This document shows positions 26,062-34,409 of a stretch of DNA of 53,916 nt, one piece after another. Source of the stretch: Geobacillus proteiniphilus (lineage in GTDB: Bacteria > Bacillota > Bacilli > Bacillales > Anoxybacillaceae); assembly GCF_001908025.1 (NCBI RefSeq), contig NZ_MQMG01000021.1, forward strand, positions 1 to 53,916. The letters run 5' to 3'. Below the pieces are notes generated by a model, which did no database searches, was not told the origin of the DNA, and was given only the letters and a program-made list of their open reading frames with translations. Made by a program: the position numbers and the translations under genes. How positions within the stretch are numbered: the stretch's first letter is position 1; each line of letters starts with the position of its first letter.

Positions 26062-26841
26062 TTACTTCCCTAAAAACAACGGTTTCCGTTTTTCTTTGAA
26101 CGCCGCCACCCCTTCGCGATGGTCTTCGGTTTCCACCATCAATCCTTGAATGAGCCGCTCTTCCTCGAGAATCTCTTCCAGTGTGGCGGTCAACGCGTGC
26201 TCGACCAGCCGTTTTTGTTTGCCGATCGCTTTCGTCGGACCGCTAGCCAACTGCAAAGCGAGCGTTTCCACCGCTTCGCGCAGCCCCTCGGCTGGAACGA
26301 CTTCGCTTAAGACGCCTAACTCGTACAAGCGGCGGGCCGGAATCGGCTCGGCGGTGAAGAAAAACTGTTTCGCCAAATGCGGGCCGACAAGCCGCGGGAG
26401 CCAATACGACCCGCCACCGTCGGAGACAAGACCGACTTTCGCAAAGCTCAAAATGAATTGACTGTCTTCGGCCGCGAGGATCAAATCGCAAGCCAGCGCC
26501 AAATTGAACCCTGCCCCGGCCGCCACGCCGTGCACGGCGGCAATGATCGGTTTCTCGCATGATTTCATCGCCAAAATGAGCCGATTGAGTCGGCCGATAT
26601 GCTCATACGCCTGCGGGGCGCTCGACTGCCCCATCGTTTTCACATCCCCGCCGGCGCAAAACGCCCGCCCAGCGCCGGATAAGACGATGACGCGGACGGC
26701 ATCATCCGCCGCGGCGCGTTCGATTTCCTGCGTTAGTCCGGCAATCATCTCCGGGCTGAAGGCATTGAGCCGCTCCGGGCGATTCAGCGTCAACCATAAT
26801 ATCGATCCGGATTGTTCCACAAGCAAATGAGGCGTTTCCAT
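26062..26841 (-). CDS. Enoyl-CoA hydratase/isomerase
   Basis: A 259-residue crotonase-fold enzyme, hydrating 2-enoyl-CoA in beta-oxidation-type pathways. LNRPERLNAFSPEM (about 19) and SGAGRAFCAGGDVKTMG (about 57-73) form the CoA-binding and first oxyanion segment; AAVHGVAAGAGFNLALACDLILAAEDSQF (about 103-131) holds the second oxyanion Gly-Gly-like pair. At the position of the two catalytic Glu residues it has Asp/Ala in part (FAKVGLVSDGGGSYWLPRLVG), with the second Glu replaced by Asp, as in PaaB/PaaG-type isomerases, so isomerase rather than hydratase activity is possible. AGGGAGAGG precedes the ATG. It is last in an operon with two SDR genes. Confidence 0.87.
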   Translation of the reverse strand: METPHLLVEQSGSILWLTLNRPERLNAFSPEMIAGLTQEIERAAADDAVRVIVLSGAGRAFCAGGDVKTMGQSSAPQAYEHIGRLNRLILAMKSCEKPIIAAVHGVAAGAGFNLALACDLILAAEDSQFILSFAKVGLVSDGGGSYWLPRLVGPHLAKQFFFTAEPIPARRLYELGVLSEVVPAEGLREAVETLALQLASGPTKAIGKQKRLVEHALTATLEEILEEERLIQGLMVETEDHREGVAAFKEKRKPLFLGK

Positions 26842-26889
26842 GTTCCTCTCCCTTTCTTTTAGTGTTTGGATGGAATTTGACGCAACTCT

Positions 26890-27660
26890 TTATTTGATCA
26901 GCCAACCGCCATCGACGAGCACATCGGAACCGGTCATGTATGAGGCTTCGTTAGAAGCAAGAAACGCAATGACGTTCGCAATTTCCTCCGGCGTCCCGAC
27001 TCGGCCTAAGGCGGTGTTGCGCTCGATGGCTTTGACAAACCGCTCGTTTTGCAGGCCGCGCTCGGTAAGCGGCGTCTCGACAAAGCCGGGCGAGACGGAA
27101 TTGACGCGAATGCCATATGGCGCCAGCTCCAAAGCGAGCGATTTGGTCAAGTTGATGACCCCTGCTTTCGCCGCGCTGTAGTGCGGAATTTCCGCCCCGG
27201 CCTGATGGCCGGACAATGACGCCACGTTCACAATCGCCCGGTTGGCGCGCTCGCGTTTTGCCCCTTCGATCATCAGTGAAGCGAGCGCTTGTGAAACGAG
27301 AAACACGCTTTTGATGTTGATGCGTTGAACGTCATCCCACTCTTGTTCCGTCAACTCAAGCCATCTCGCATGGGTGGAGATGCCGGCGTTATTGACAAGC
27401 ACATGCAAATCGCCGTACCGCTGTCGGACATACTCGGCCAACGCTTTCACTTGTTCGCGGTCGGTGACATCCGCCGCAAACCGGTCAGCGCCCCCCGGCG
27501 TCCCGAGACGCGCGATTTCTGCTGCAGCCTCCTCCAGTTTCGTTGCTGTACGGCCGACAAGTACGACAGTGGCGCCTTCTTTAGCAAAACGGAGGGCCGT
27601 CGCCTTGCCGATGCCGCTGCCTCCTCCTGTGACCACTGCCACGGTATTCAAAAAACGCAT
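26890..27660 (-). CDS. Short-chain dehydrogenase/reductase
   Basis: A 256-residue classical SDR. The NAD(P)-binding TGGGSGIGKATALRF (about 11) and NNAG (about 89) are followed by catalytic Ser in VNVASLSGHQ (about 146) and Tyr-x-x-x-Lys as YSAAKAGVINLTKSL (about 162), with the end matching VDGGWLIK. An Arg after the first strand (VGRTATK) suggests NADP as well as NAD. The substrate is likely a 3-hydroxyacyl-CoA or related alcohol, given the neighbouring crotonase gene. SD GGGGAGAGG lies before the ATG. It is the middle gene of the operon under the TetR-type operator at 28539. Confidence 0.9.
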   Translation of the reverse strand: MRFLNTVAVVTGGGSGIGKATALRFAKEGATVVLVGRTATKLEEAAAEIARLGTPGGADRFAADVTDREQVKALAEYVRQRYGDLHVLVNNAGISTHARWLELTEQEWDDVQRINIKSVFLVSQALASLMIEGAKRERANRAIVNVASLSGHQAGAEIPHYSAAKAGVINLTKSLALELAPYGIRVNSVSPGFVETPLTERGLQNERFVKAIERNTALGRVGTPEEIANVIAFLASNEASYMTGSDVLVDGGWLIK

Positions 27661-27736
27661 CGTTTTCCTCTCCCCTCATTTCATGTTGCTAGCCCGGCCG
27701 TTTGGGCCTGCCCTTCTTTTTTCAAACTTCGGGCCG

Positions 27737-28489
27737 CTAAAACGTCAGTCCGCCGCCGTCGACCGACAATGTCGCGCCGGTGATAAACGACGCCTCATCG
27801 GACGCCAAAAACAACACCGCGTTCGCCACTTCCTCTGGTGTCCCGATGCGGCCGAGGGCGTTCGCTTTCGAGATGATCGGCCATTTGCGCGCATCTTGTT
27901 TCCACGGCGTAATGATGTTCGTATCAATGACCCCCGGCGCAATGGCGTTGACGCGAATGTTAAATTTCCCGTATTCCAATGCTGCATTTTGTGTTAACAA
28001 AATGACGCCTGCTTTTGATGCGTTGTAGGCGGCTTGATATTTTTTTCCCTTCAGCCCGAGCAGGCTTGCTGTGTTGACAATCGCCCCACCCCCGGATGCT
28101 TTCAGTGCCGGCACCGCGTATTTGATGCCGAGGAACACTCCTTTCAAATTAACGTTCATGACCCGGTCCCACTCTTCTTCAGACAAGTCGGTGCTCCGCA
28201 CTTCTGAATGGCCGATGCCGGCATTGTTAAAGAGAATATGTAGGCCGCCAAAGACATCAACCGCCGTTTGGACAAGGCGGCTCACTTGCTTGGAATCGGC
28301 GACATCCGTCTGGACAAAAATCGCCTCCCCTCCTTTTTCCCGAATCAGGCGGACCGTTTCTTCCCCTCCTTCCTCATTGATGTCGCTCACCGCCACTTTG
28401 GCGCCTTCTTCCGCAAAGCGGATCGCCGTCGCCCGGCCGATGCCGCTCGCGCCGCCGGTGACAATCGCCGCTTTTCCTTTTAGCCTCAT
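27737..28489 (-). CDS. Short-chain dehydrogenase/reductase
   Basis: A 250-residue classical SDR: TGGASGIGRATAIRF (about 12), an Asp after the second strand (VAVSDINEEGGEE), which favours NAD, NNAGIGH (about 88), catalytic Ser in VNTASLLGLKGKK (about 140), Tyr-Lys in YQAAYNASKAGVILL (about 153), and the end VDGGGLTF. AAAGGTGGG precedes the ATG. It is the first gene of the operon; its promoter at 28569 and the operator palindrome at 28539 lie in the 70 bp upstream. Function as a 3-hydroxyacyl-CoA dehydrogenase in a branched or unusual acyl-CoA pathway is inferred from the shared operator. Confidence 0.9.
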   Translation of the reverse strand: MRLKGKAAIVTGGASGIGRATAIRFAEEGAKVAVSDINEEGGEETVRLIREKGGEAIFVQTDVADSKQVSRLVQTAVDVFGGLHILFNNAGIGHSEVRSTDLSEEEWDRVMNVNLKGVFLGIKYAVPALKASGGGAIVNTASLLGLKGKKYQAAYNASKAGVILLTQNAALEYGKFNIRVNAIAPGVIDTNIITPWKQDARKWPIISKANALGRIGTPEEVANAVLFLASDEASFITGATLSVDGGGLTF

Positions 28490-28538
28490 GATCTTCCCAC
28501 CTTTCGATCCGCTTCTGAATCCGTTTTCAACAGACGAT

Positions 28539-28597
28539 ATACCAACCGGTTAGTATGTTGTTTCTTTTATTATACATCACATTTAGAATATTTTAAA
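28539..28597 (-). promoter_or_regulatory. Promoter with TetR-type operator for the SDR-SDR-crotonase operon
   Basis: On the minus strand -35 TTTAAA (28592-28597) and -10 TATAAT (28569-28574) are 17 bp apart. Twelve bases downstream of the -10 lies the 18-bp near-palindrome 28539-28556, ATACCAACCGGTTAGTAT on the plus strand, differing by one base from the perfect site at 52047-52064. Confidence 0.75.
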
Positions 28598-28613
28598 CAT
28601 TTTTATATCTTAA

Positions 28614-30500
28614 CTCACATTTCGCACCCTAACAAGGTAGAAACAAAGGATTTTTTATTTAGTTTTTCAGAATAACTTTTTGACCAACACGACGAGCGAT
28701 GGTAATCCTTTTTTTACCATCGCTGGTCGTTCCGTATGACGTTACACGTAAATGCTCTCATCCATTCCCAACCCTTGCAGAATCCTTCGTTGCTCGTAGG
28801 TGAGCGGTTTCCCTAGCGCGCGTTGGATGTGCCCATCCGGCAGCTCCAACAGGACGACTTTCACATACTCAAACAACTGAAAAATCGCTTGCCCGGTCGG
28901 TCGGGTCAGCTTGCGGCCTCCGGCGCCCTTTAACGGGCGTTCCGGTGTGATGAACTGACGCACCCGGCGCTGGAAGACGCGGTAAATCGCCAATGCGAGA
29001 AGAAACAAATAGCCCAACACCGCCACTCGTTCCGGTTTTTTCACGTAAATCTCGTCGGTAAAGAACGGATCTTTTAGGAAGGAGAAATTCATTTCCACGG
29101 AGATCTGCCCTTTATACAACTTCAAGATCTCTTGGGCATCCATTCGTTGGCCCTTCCATTCCTTCGGAACGGTCGTGACAAGGACAAACCGGGACGCTTT
29201 CCGTCTCGCCTGTTCCCACGCCTCTTGATCGAATTCGACGTCAAGGCGCAGGAGATACAGCGTCTCCATGTCCGGGTTCGCCCCTTTTTTCGGCCGTCCG
29301 CGCCGTTTTTTCGGACGCACGATCTCTTCCACCACGGCCTCGACCCGATGAAACCGGAGGCGAAGGGAGGACAAAAGGGAAGCCAAGGCTTGTTCGGCGT
29401 CTTCCCGGCACGAAAACGGGTGACGCTCCCAGCGGGCTTGTTCCTGGCGAAGAAGCTCCGCTTCTTTTGCTCGTTCTTTTTCAAGCGTCTTTCCTTTCCG
29501 TTGGTCAAGAGCGCTCGATTCAACGACGACCAGCCGAACCGGATGGCCTTCATACGTCCCGGCCGTTTCCCATACACGATACGTGGCGCCGTGTTTTTCC
29601 GCCAGCGAAAACGGATCGCTCCACGTCGTGTCCTGAGCATCCGCTTCAGCCAACGCCTGTTTCACGATTCGGAGCGACGAAGGGCCTCTCGTGATCAAAA
29701 AGGCGTTCGCCGCTTTGGTTTGCGCCAAAGTGTCTTTCGTCATGGCGGCGGAATCGGCCACATAAATCCATTCGTCTTCGATCTTGGCTTGTTGGAGCTG
29801 TTCATGGACACGGGACAGCACCTCGGGATTCCACGTTTTGTCCGGCACGTTGCCGTCGTGCACATCGCCGTAAAACGGGATGCCGTCCTCGTTGCCGATC
29901 AGCCCGAAGCCGATCTGTTTTTGCCAAAGGTGATGCCGGTTGTAACCATGCGTGATCTGCAGGGCCTCTGACGAGACCGATTCATACGCGCCGTAAACGG
30001 TCTTGTCCGTCGTATCGGCGTGGAATACTCGGAGAGGAAGGCCTTCTTTCCGATAAATATGAATCAAGCAAGTGCTGATGACCTTGTGAATATCGGCCTC
30101 ATACAGGCGGTCGAGATGACGAGCCAACGCATCATCATTGAACCAAGAGGGCTCTAGTCCTGGTCGGATCAGCTTCGGCAAATCGATCTCATGCGCCCAT
30201 CGTTCCAAATGAACGAGCGCTTGACGACCGCTCAAGATATCCAGAATGATCAGCTTGACCGCATCGCTGGTTCGGGTTTGGCATTGGGGATCCACCGGAA
30301 CCAGCCGATCCATCAGCTGAGGGAGGTCAAGATCCTTGAAGAGGGTGCTTATTATATTTAAATAGGAACTTTCATAAATCGCGCGAATTCGAACATCCAT
30401 GGTGGGCAAACTCCTTTGCTTTCCTTGTGTGTCAAGGATTCATTCGACATCGGAACGAAAAAATCCTCCCGATTTTCGTCGAGAGGGTGCGAAATGTGAG
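28614..30500 (-). mobile_element. IS1634-family insertion sequence, complete
   Basis: Length 1887 bp. Ends are inverted repeats starting CTCACATTTCGCACCCT, and a perfect 6-bp duplication TCTTAA flanks it (28608-28613 and 30501-30506). It carries one intact transposase. It inserted 17 bp beyond the -35 box of the neighbouring promoter. Confidence 0.93.
28742..30400 (-). CDS. IS1634-family transposase
   Basis: A 552-residue DDE transposase of the IS1634 group (N-terminal DUF4277-like region, YLNIISTLFKDLDLPQLMDRL, then the catalytic core). The first Asp is in RVFHADTTDKTVYG (about 130), the second in WIYVADSAAMTKD (about 218), and the YREK-like end is ILKLYKGQISVEMNFSFLKD (about 435), with the catalytic Glu. 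A basic patch KKRRGRPKKG interrupts the core. ATG 30400 is used, with AAAGGAG about 14 nt upstream. The gene is intact, so the element should be active and able to move the related MITE at 11000. Confidence 0.92.
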   Translation of the reverse strand: MDVRIRAIYESSYLNIISTLFKDLDLPQLMDRLVPVDPQCQTRTSDAVKLIILDILSGRQALVHLERWAHEIDLPKLIRPGLEPSWFNDDALARHLDRLYEADIHKVISTCLIHIYRKEGLPLRVFHADTTDKTVYGAYESVSSEALQITHGYNRHHLWQKQIGFGLIGNEDGIPFYGDVHDGNVPDKTWNPEVLSRVHEQLQQAKIEDEWIYVADSAAMTKDTLAQTKAANAFLITRGPSSLRIVKQALAEADAQDTTWSDPFSLAEKHGATYRVWETAGTYEGHPVRLVVVESSALDQRKGKTLEKERAKEAELLRQEQARWERHPFSCREDAEQALASLLSSLRLRFHRVEAVVEEIVRPKKRRGRPKKGANPDMETLYLLRLDVEFDQEAWEQARRKASRFVLVTTVPKEWKGQRMDAQEILKLYKGQISVEMNFSFLKDPFFTDEIYVKKPERVAVLGYLFLLALAIYRVFQRRVRQFITPERPLKGAGGRKLTRPTGQAIFQLFEYVKVVLLELPDGHIQRALGKPLTYEQRRILQGLGMDESIYV

Positions 30501-30616
30501 TCTTAATCAGAAAAGCCTGCACCTCCAAACAAAGACGAAGCCAACGGCAATCGAGCCTGCTTCCCCTCCTGACGCGTCTCCTTCCTTCAATGAACACCAT
30601 GCCGTTAAGGAAAAAA

Positions 30617-30640
30617 GAGGAGCCTCGGTTTTGGCTCCTC
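30617..30640 (-). terminator. Terminator of the 30689 gene
   Basis: Stem GAGGAGCC / GGCTCCTC with an 8-nt loop and six T on the minus strand. Downstream (30507-30610) nothing else is supported. Confidence 0.85.
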
Positions 30641-30688
30641 GTTCATTCATCGATGAGGTCAGCGGCGCTGCCGGCGGTTCGGCCTTCA

Positions 30689-30952
30689 TCAGCTCCCCTG
30701 TCTTGAAATTTGGAAAAAGAACGATCGACACACGGAATCCAATGACTGCAACCGCTCGATCAGCCCCTGCAAATCGCACGTATGGAGCGTATCGCTCAGT
30801 TCGCGGCCTTCCTCCGTCACCAAGTACAAGTGAATTTCCATGCATCCGTCCCAGCGGACGTTGGCGTCAAGCCAGCCATCTTCGCTCTCAAGCTCCAGCC
30901 CGACCGTCTCCCCTTGGTCATTTTCGTGTTTTGTTTTGATGACCCATACCAT
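30689..30952 (-). CDS. Hypothetical protein of 87 residues
   Basis: MVWVIKTKHENDQGETVGLELESEDGWLDANVRWDG..., an acidic, soluble protein with a predicted beta-rich first half and a helix LQGLIERLQSLDSVCRSFFF. ACAAAGG stands just before the ATG. No family is recognised. It directly follows the gene split by a TnpB element, in the same direction, so the two probably formed an operon. Confidence 0.6.
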   Translation of the reverse strand: MVWVIKTKHENDQGETVGLELESEDGWLDANVRWDGCMEIHLYLVTEEGRELSDTLHTCDLQGLIERLQSLDSVCRSFFFQISRQGS

Positions 30953-31109
30953 CCTTTGTTCCGCCCTTTCCTGTTCGCCGCCTCACTCTTGTTGTTCCGC
31001 TCCGATTCCTGACACCGGGGAGCCAGTGGACGTATGTTCATTCACCCAACGGAGTGCCGCGTCCACCACTGCATCGGCGTCAGAAAGCTGGGTGCGGTGC
31101 TCAATGATC

Positions 31110-31200
31110 CAATTGAGCCCGTCTTGCGGATCAAGGTTATGTTTTGACACTCCACACGCCTAAAGGGCGTGGGATTCTTGGGTCGTTTGCGCCCTCATCC
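31110..31200 (-). ncRNA. Predicted right-end guide RNA (omega RNA) region of the TnpB element
   Basis: The right-end hairpin (CCCACGCCCTTTAGGCGTG) ends at 31144 and the guide would be the first flanking bases on the minus strand, AACATAACCTTGATCC. Fused to the flank TTTAC this recreates the uninterrupted locus. This is inferred from the general TnpB mechanism. Confidence 0.45.
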
Positions 31201-32478
31201 ATTTCTGGTTCGGACAACGCCCAAGTTCAGGGTTGTGTCATCACCCCGTCCCATCGGGTTACGATGTACCCCAATGGGCGGCGCACCTGTGACCAGTGCG
31301 CTAGGTTCAGCGGCGAAGCCCGAAATCGCTTTGGCGATGTTGATCGCGCCATTCAGATCGGCATGAATCGTATATCCACATTTTTTGCATTGGAAGTGGA
31401 TGCCATGACGATTTCCCTTTTCCCGATGTCCGCATTTACACGTTTGGCTCGTGTAGGTCGGATCCACCCACTCCACCCGAATGCCCGCCATTTCCGCCTT
31501 ATAGGCGATCATCGTTTGCAGTTGATGAAACGCCCAAGAATGAAGGCTTCGCCCCGCTTCTTTGGCCGATTTTGCTCGCTTGCGAATCCCTGTCAACGCT
31601 TCCATCCGAATCACGCCAACACCGTTGGCGAGGGCAAAATTCACGATTTGACGGCTGATTTTGTGGTTGACATCCTTCATCCAACGGGATTCTTTACGGC
31701 CGATTTTGCGAATCATATGGAGCTTCTTGGCTTTGCCCAACTTTCGACGCAAAGCCGCATATCGTCGGCGAATGAAAGCGCATTGGCTGCCCTTGAAAAA
31801 CAACGATTTCGTTCCAACGCTGGCAACGGCAATATAGCGAAGTCCTAGGTCAATTCCCATTACCTTGGTTTCTTCCCGTTGTTGGACTTCAACTGTGATC
31901 GCAACAGCCAAGCACCATTTCTTTCTCTTTTTGTAGAGCTTGGCTGCCCCTTGTTTGACGGTTCCATCGAGCAGCCGATTCAGCCATGCTTCTTGATAGG
32001 GGCGCGTGACCACTGGCACGCCAATTCGCTTCTCCAGTGTGGGGAATGAAACGGTGTAGAACTCTCCTTTCTTTTCCACCTTTACGTTTTGATTGTTAAA
32101 GCAACACCATAATGTTCGAAACTTCTTTGTTTTCTGGTTTTTCTTTTGGGACTTCACTTCTCGAATCGTCTGATTCACGACGGCAGAAGGAAACCGCTGC
32201 GATGAAAATTCTTTAAATCGTTTGCTCGTCGCTTGATTCAGCTCGGGATGATTCAACAGCCAATTCGCAAACGCGGTATTCACTTCTGTCATCCGTTCAT
32301 ACATGTCTTGTTTGACTTTCGTTGGTTTGTGCAGCTCCAGCCTTAGTGTGATCGTGGGCATGGATTCACCTCCTTGTGACGATTACAGGATACCGTTTTT
32401 TTTAGAATCATTCCATATAAGAAAACAGCTCGCTTTCATCCCACCCCTCAAGGAGTGGGCTTTCTCGCTCGCAGGTCT
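31144..32478 (-). mobile_element. TnpB-only IS200/IS605-type element
   Basis: Length 1335 bp, deduced from the split host gene. No target duplication, as expected. The left end has hairpin CCCACTCCTTGAGGGGTGGG, the right end CCCACGCCCTTTAGGCGTG and finishes TCAA. The 5' flank (minus strand) is TTTAC, the presumed target and TAM. There is no tnpA, so it depends on a transposase in trans. Confidence 0.88.
31195..32361 (-). CDS. tnpB: TnpB RNA-guided nuclease, intact
   Basis: A 388-residue TnpB. The RuvC catalytic residues are all present: Asp in VMGIDLGLRYIAV (about 170), Glu in VIRMEALTGIRKR (about 252), and Asp in YTIHADLNGAINIAK (about 338). The zinc finger has CKCGHREKG and HFQCKKCGY (about 312-332). 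The N-terminal WED/REC part opens MPTITLRLELHKPTKV. SD GGAGGTGAATCC precedes the ATG. TnpB proteins cut DNA next to a TAM, guided by an RNA made from the element's right end, which favours retention of the element. The guide RNA would span the gene end and about 31144-31200. Confidence 0.93.
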   Translation of the reverse strand: MPTITLRLELHKPTKVKQDMYERMTEVNTAFANWLLNHPELNQATSKRFKEFSSQRFPSAVVNQTIREVKSQKKNQKTKKFRTLWCCFNNQNVKVEKKGEFYTVSFPTLEKRIGVPVVTRPYQEAWLNRLLDGTVKQGAAKLYKKRKKWCLAVAITVEVQQREETKVMGIDLGLRYIAVASVGTKSLFFKGSQCAFIRRRYAALRRKLGKAKKLHMIRKIGRKESRWMKDVNHKISRQIVNFALANGVGVIRMEALTGIRKRAKSAKEAGRSLHSWAFHQLQTMIAYKAEMAGIRVEWVDPTYTSQTCKCGHREKGNRHGIHFQCKKCGYTIHADLNGAINIAKAISGFAAEPSALVTGAPPIGVHRNPMGRGDDTTLNLGVVRTRNG

Positions 32479-32737
32479 GTAAACATTCCACCAAAAATGA
32501 TTGGACACATGCCGCATCGCTCCGCTCCCACGCTCCGCACTGGCGGCGCCAAATCGCTTCGATCGCATCTTTCCCGAACTGCATTGAGTTCCTTCCCTCC
32601 TGTTGCCCATATTGTCATCCATAGTATGCCTACAACAGATGACAGGGCTCCACAAAAGAAATTGGCGGGAAAGGATTTGATTTCCATTTATACGGCATCC
32701 ATCAATGGCCATACTGAGAATATGGAGGTGTTGATTC

Positions 32738-32944
32738 ATGAGAGAGCCTTGGGAAGAACGCGGCGCCACTTCCAGCCTGCCGCGCTATACCCCGGGAATT
32801 GGCGTTCCCGATGAAATGAGCTCGATTCGCGACATCGCCCGCGGTTTTGAAAACGGTCGGCCGCCGGTCATCGAAGTGACGCCGGCTGACAGCCGCCAAG
32901 AGGCGGATGGCATCGATCTTCCGCCTGTTGACCGAGCATTTTGA
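32738..32944 (+). CDS. Small hypothetical protein of 68 residues
   Basis: MREPWEERGATSSLPRYTPGIGVPDEMSSIRDIARGFENGR, then PVIEVTPADSRQEADGIDLPPVDRAF; acidic and mostly disordered. GGAGGTG lies 7 nt before the ATG, a strong start. It is divergent from the split gene and is followed within 12 bp by the 50-bp palindrome. No family recognised. Confidence 0.6.
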   Translation: MREPWEERGATSSLPRYTPGIGVPDEMSSIRDIARGFENGRPPVIEVTPADSRQEADGIDLPPVDRAF

Positions 32945-32956
32945 GCCGCTAGGAAA

Positions 32957-33006
32957 TTGAACGCTCTCCCACCTACGCTCACGCTTAGAGGTGGGAGAGC
33001 GTTCAA
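32957..33006. repeat. 50-bp perfect palindrome related to a TnpB-element right end
   Basis: Arms TTGAACGCTCTCCCACCT and AGGTGGGAGAGCGTTCAA (18 bp each) around a 14-nt loop. The first 42 bases match the right end of the element at 36801 except in the loop. It may be a solo, palindrome-associated derivative (MITE) of that element. Confidence 0.8.
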
Positions 33007-33591
33007 AAGTACGAAACCGATTTAGCGGCGTTTGCCCGCCTTTTAGCTTTAAACGGCGAAGCGGAACAATGGGAGCAGGCGGCTAAGCGGCGAAAAGACT
33101 TGATGAATCAATATTTATGGAACGAGTCGTTTGGCATGTATTTTGATTTTCATTTCCTCAACGGGCGGCAGCACTGCTATTATTCGTTGGCTGCTTTTTA
33201 TCCGTTATGGGCTCGGGCGGCCTCTAAACAGCAAGCAGCGAAAGTCGTCCGGCATTTACCTTTGTTCCTTCAACCCGGCGGATTGGCTGCCTCCAATGTC
33301 CAAACCGGATTTCAATGGGATTTTCCGAACGGCTGGGCCCCGCTTCACTGGATTGTCATCAAAGGGTTGCAAAACTACGGCTATGACCTTGAAGCGCAAG
33401 AGATCGCCCGGCGATGGATTCGGCTTTGCACCAAAGTGTATTTGGAAACTGGCAACATGTATGAAAAATATAATGTGGTCGACATGAGCATCCGCACCAT
33501 CGGCCGCTACCCTTCGCAAAAAGGGTTCGGCTGGACCAATGCGGTCTATCAAAAAATAGCGGTTGACCTTCTTGGGTGCACGGTATGTTGA
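33007..33591 (+). pseudogene. C-terminal remnant of alpha,alpha-trehalase (GH37)
   Basis: The frame directly after the palindrome reads KYETDLAAFARLLALNGEA, then WNESFGMYFDFHF and the GH37 signature 2, QWDFPNGWAPLHWIVIKGLQNYG (about residue 108), and ends GFGWTNAVYQKIAVDLLG near the normal C-terminus. GH37 trehalases split trehalose into two glucose and are over 400 residues; about 195 remain. There is a stop codon in the palindrome in the same frame and no start, so the 5' half has been lost, probably when the palindrome arrived. Confidence 0.8.
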
Positions 33592-33626
33592 GGCAGTCGG
33601 CCTAGGAACGGCTGCCAACGGCCGCC

Positions 33627-34409
33627 CTACCGATGGACGGACACCCACGGCCGGCCGTCTTCCCAATGAACGCGGATCGGAAGGCGAAACGCTTCTGAAA
33701 GCCGCTCGTCGGTTAACACTTCCTCTTTTTGGCCAGCCGCAAGGATGCGCCCGTCTTGCAAAAGCAAGACATGGGTAATGGAGTCGACGATTTCTTCGAT
33801 ATAATGGGTGACGTATAAGAGATGGCACGGCTGAGTGACGATCTGTCCGATCAATGCTAAAATTTCTTCGCGGGCCAATAAGTCAAGGCCGACCGTCGGC
33901 TCGTCCAAAATGAGCAGCTTCGGATTCGCCATCAACGCTCGGGCGATCAATGTTTTTCGCTTTTCTCCTTGTGACAACGTTGCGTACCGCTTTTCTTGGA
34001 CAGCTTCGAGGCGGAAAGACTCGATTAACGATTGCGCTTTGGACCGATCGTCCTCAGTGACGGCATCGTACAGGCCAATCGTTGCAAACTTGCCGCTGAT
34101 GACAATATCTTCGACTGTTTCGGCTTGCAAGGTATCATAAAACTGATCAAGCGAGCTGCTCACAAACCCGATATGCCGGCGCAATTCCCACAAGCTCGCC
34201 TGTCCAAACCGATAGCCCAATACTTCAACATCCCCGCGCGTCGGGTACTGATAGCCGGTGACGATATTGAGAAGCGATGTTTTCCCGGAGCCGTTTAGGC
34301 CAAGAATCGCCCATTGCTCGCCTTCTTTCACCTCCCAGTTTATATCACGCAAAATCATGCGCCCTCCTCTTGCCCATGACACATCGCGCATGCGGATGAT
34401 GACGGTCAT
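33627..34409 (-). CDS. YlmA-like ABC transporter ATP-binding protein
   Basis: A 260-residue ABC ATPase: Walker [13 protein letters not shown] (about 38), Q-loop region [10 protein letters not shown], signature [17 protein letters not shown] (about 143), Walker [13 protein letters not shown] (about 163) and the switch His in VTHYIEEI (about 200). It resembles B. subtilis YlmA. No permease gene is present; such stand-alone ATPases often work with a distant partner. Its ATG overlaps the nos stop as ATGA, and AAAGGGGAGAGG lies before it, so it is coupled to the nitric oxide synthase gene. Confidence 0.9.
   Translation of the reverse strand: MTVIIRMRDVSWARGGRMILRDINWEVKEGEQWAILGLNGSGKTSLLNIVTGYQYPTRGDVEVLGYRFGQASLWELRRHIGFVSSSLDQFYDTLQAETVEDIVISGKFATIGLYDAVTEDDRSKAQSLIESFRLEAVQEKRYATLSQGEKRKTLIARALMANPKLLILDEPTVGLDLLAREEILALIGQIVTQPCHLLYVTHYIEEIVDSITHVLLLQDGRILAAGQKEEVLTDERLSEAFRLPIRVHWEDGRPWVSVHR

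Larger units (their letters stand above)
30983..32584 (-). pseudogene. Small unknown gene (88 codons) split by a TnpB element
   Basis: The first part, ATG 32584 to 32479 (GGAGGGAAGG upstream), reads MQFGKDAIEAIWRRQCGAWE and ends at the element; the second, 31143 to 30983, reads HNLDPQDGLNWIIEHR and ends in TGA. Joining 32479 to 31143 restores the frame exactly (Leu-Gln-His at the junction), giving an 88-residue acidic helical protein with several Cys and Trp. I do not recognise a family. The insertion makes it nonfunctional. Confidence 0.8.
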
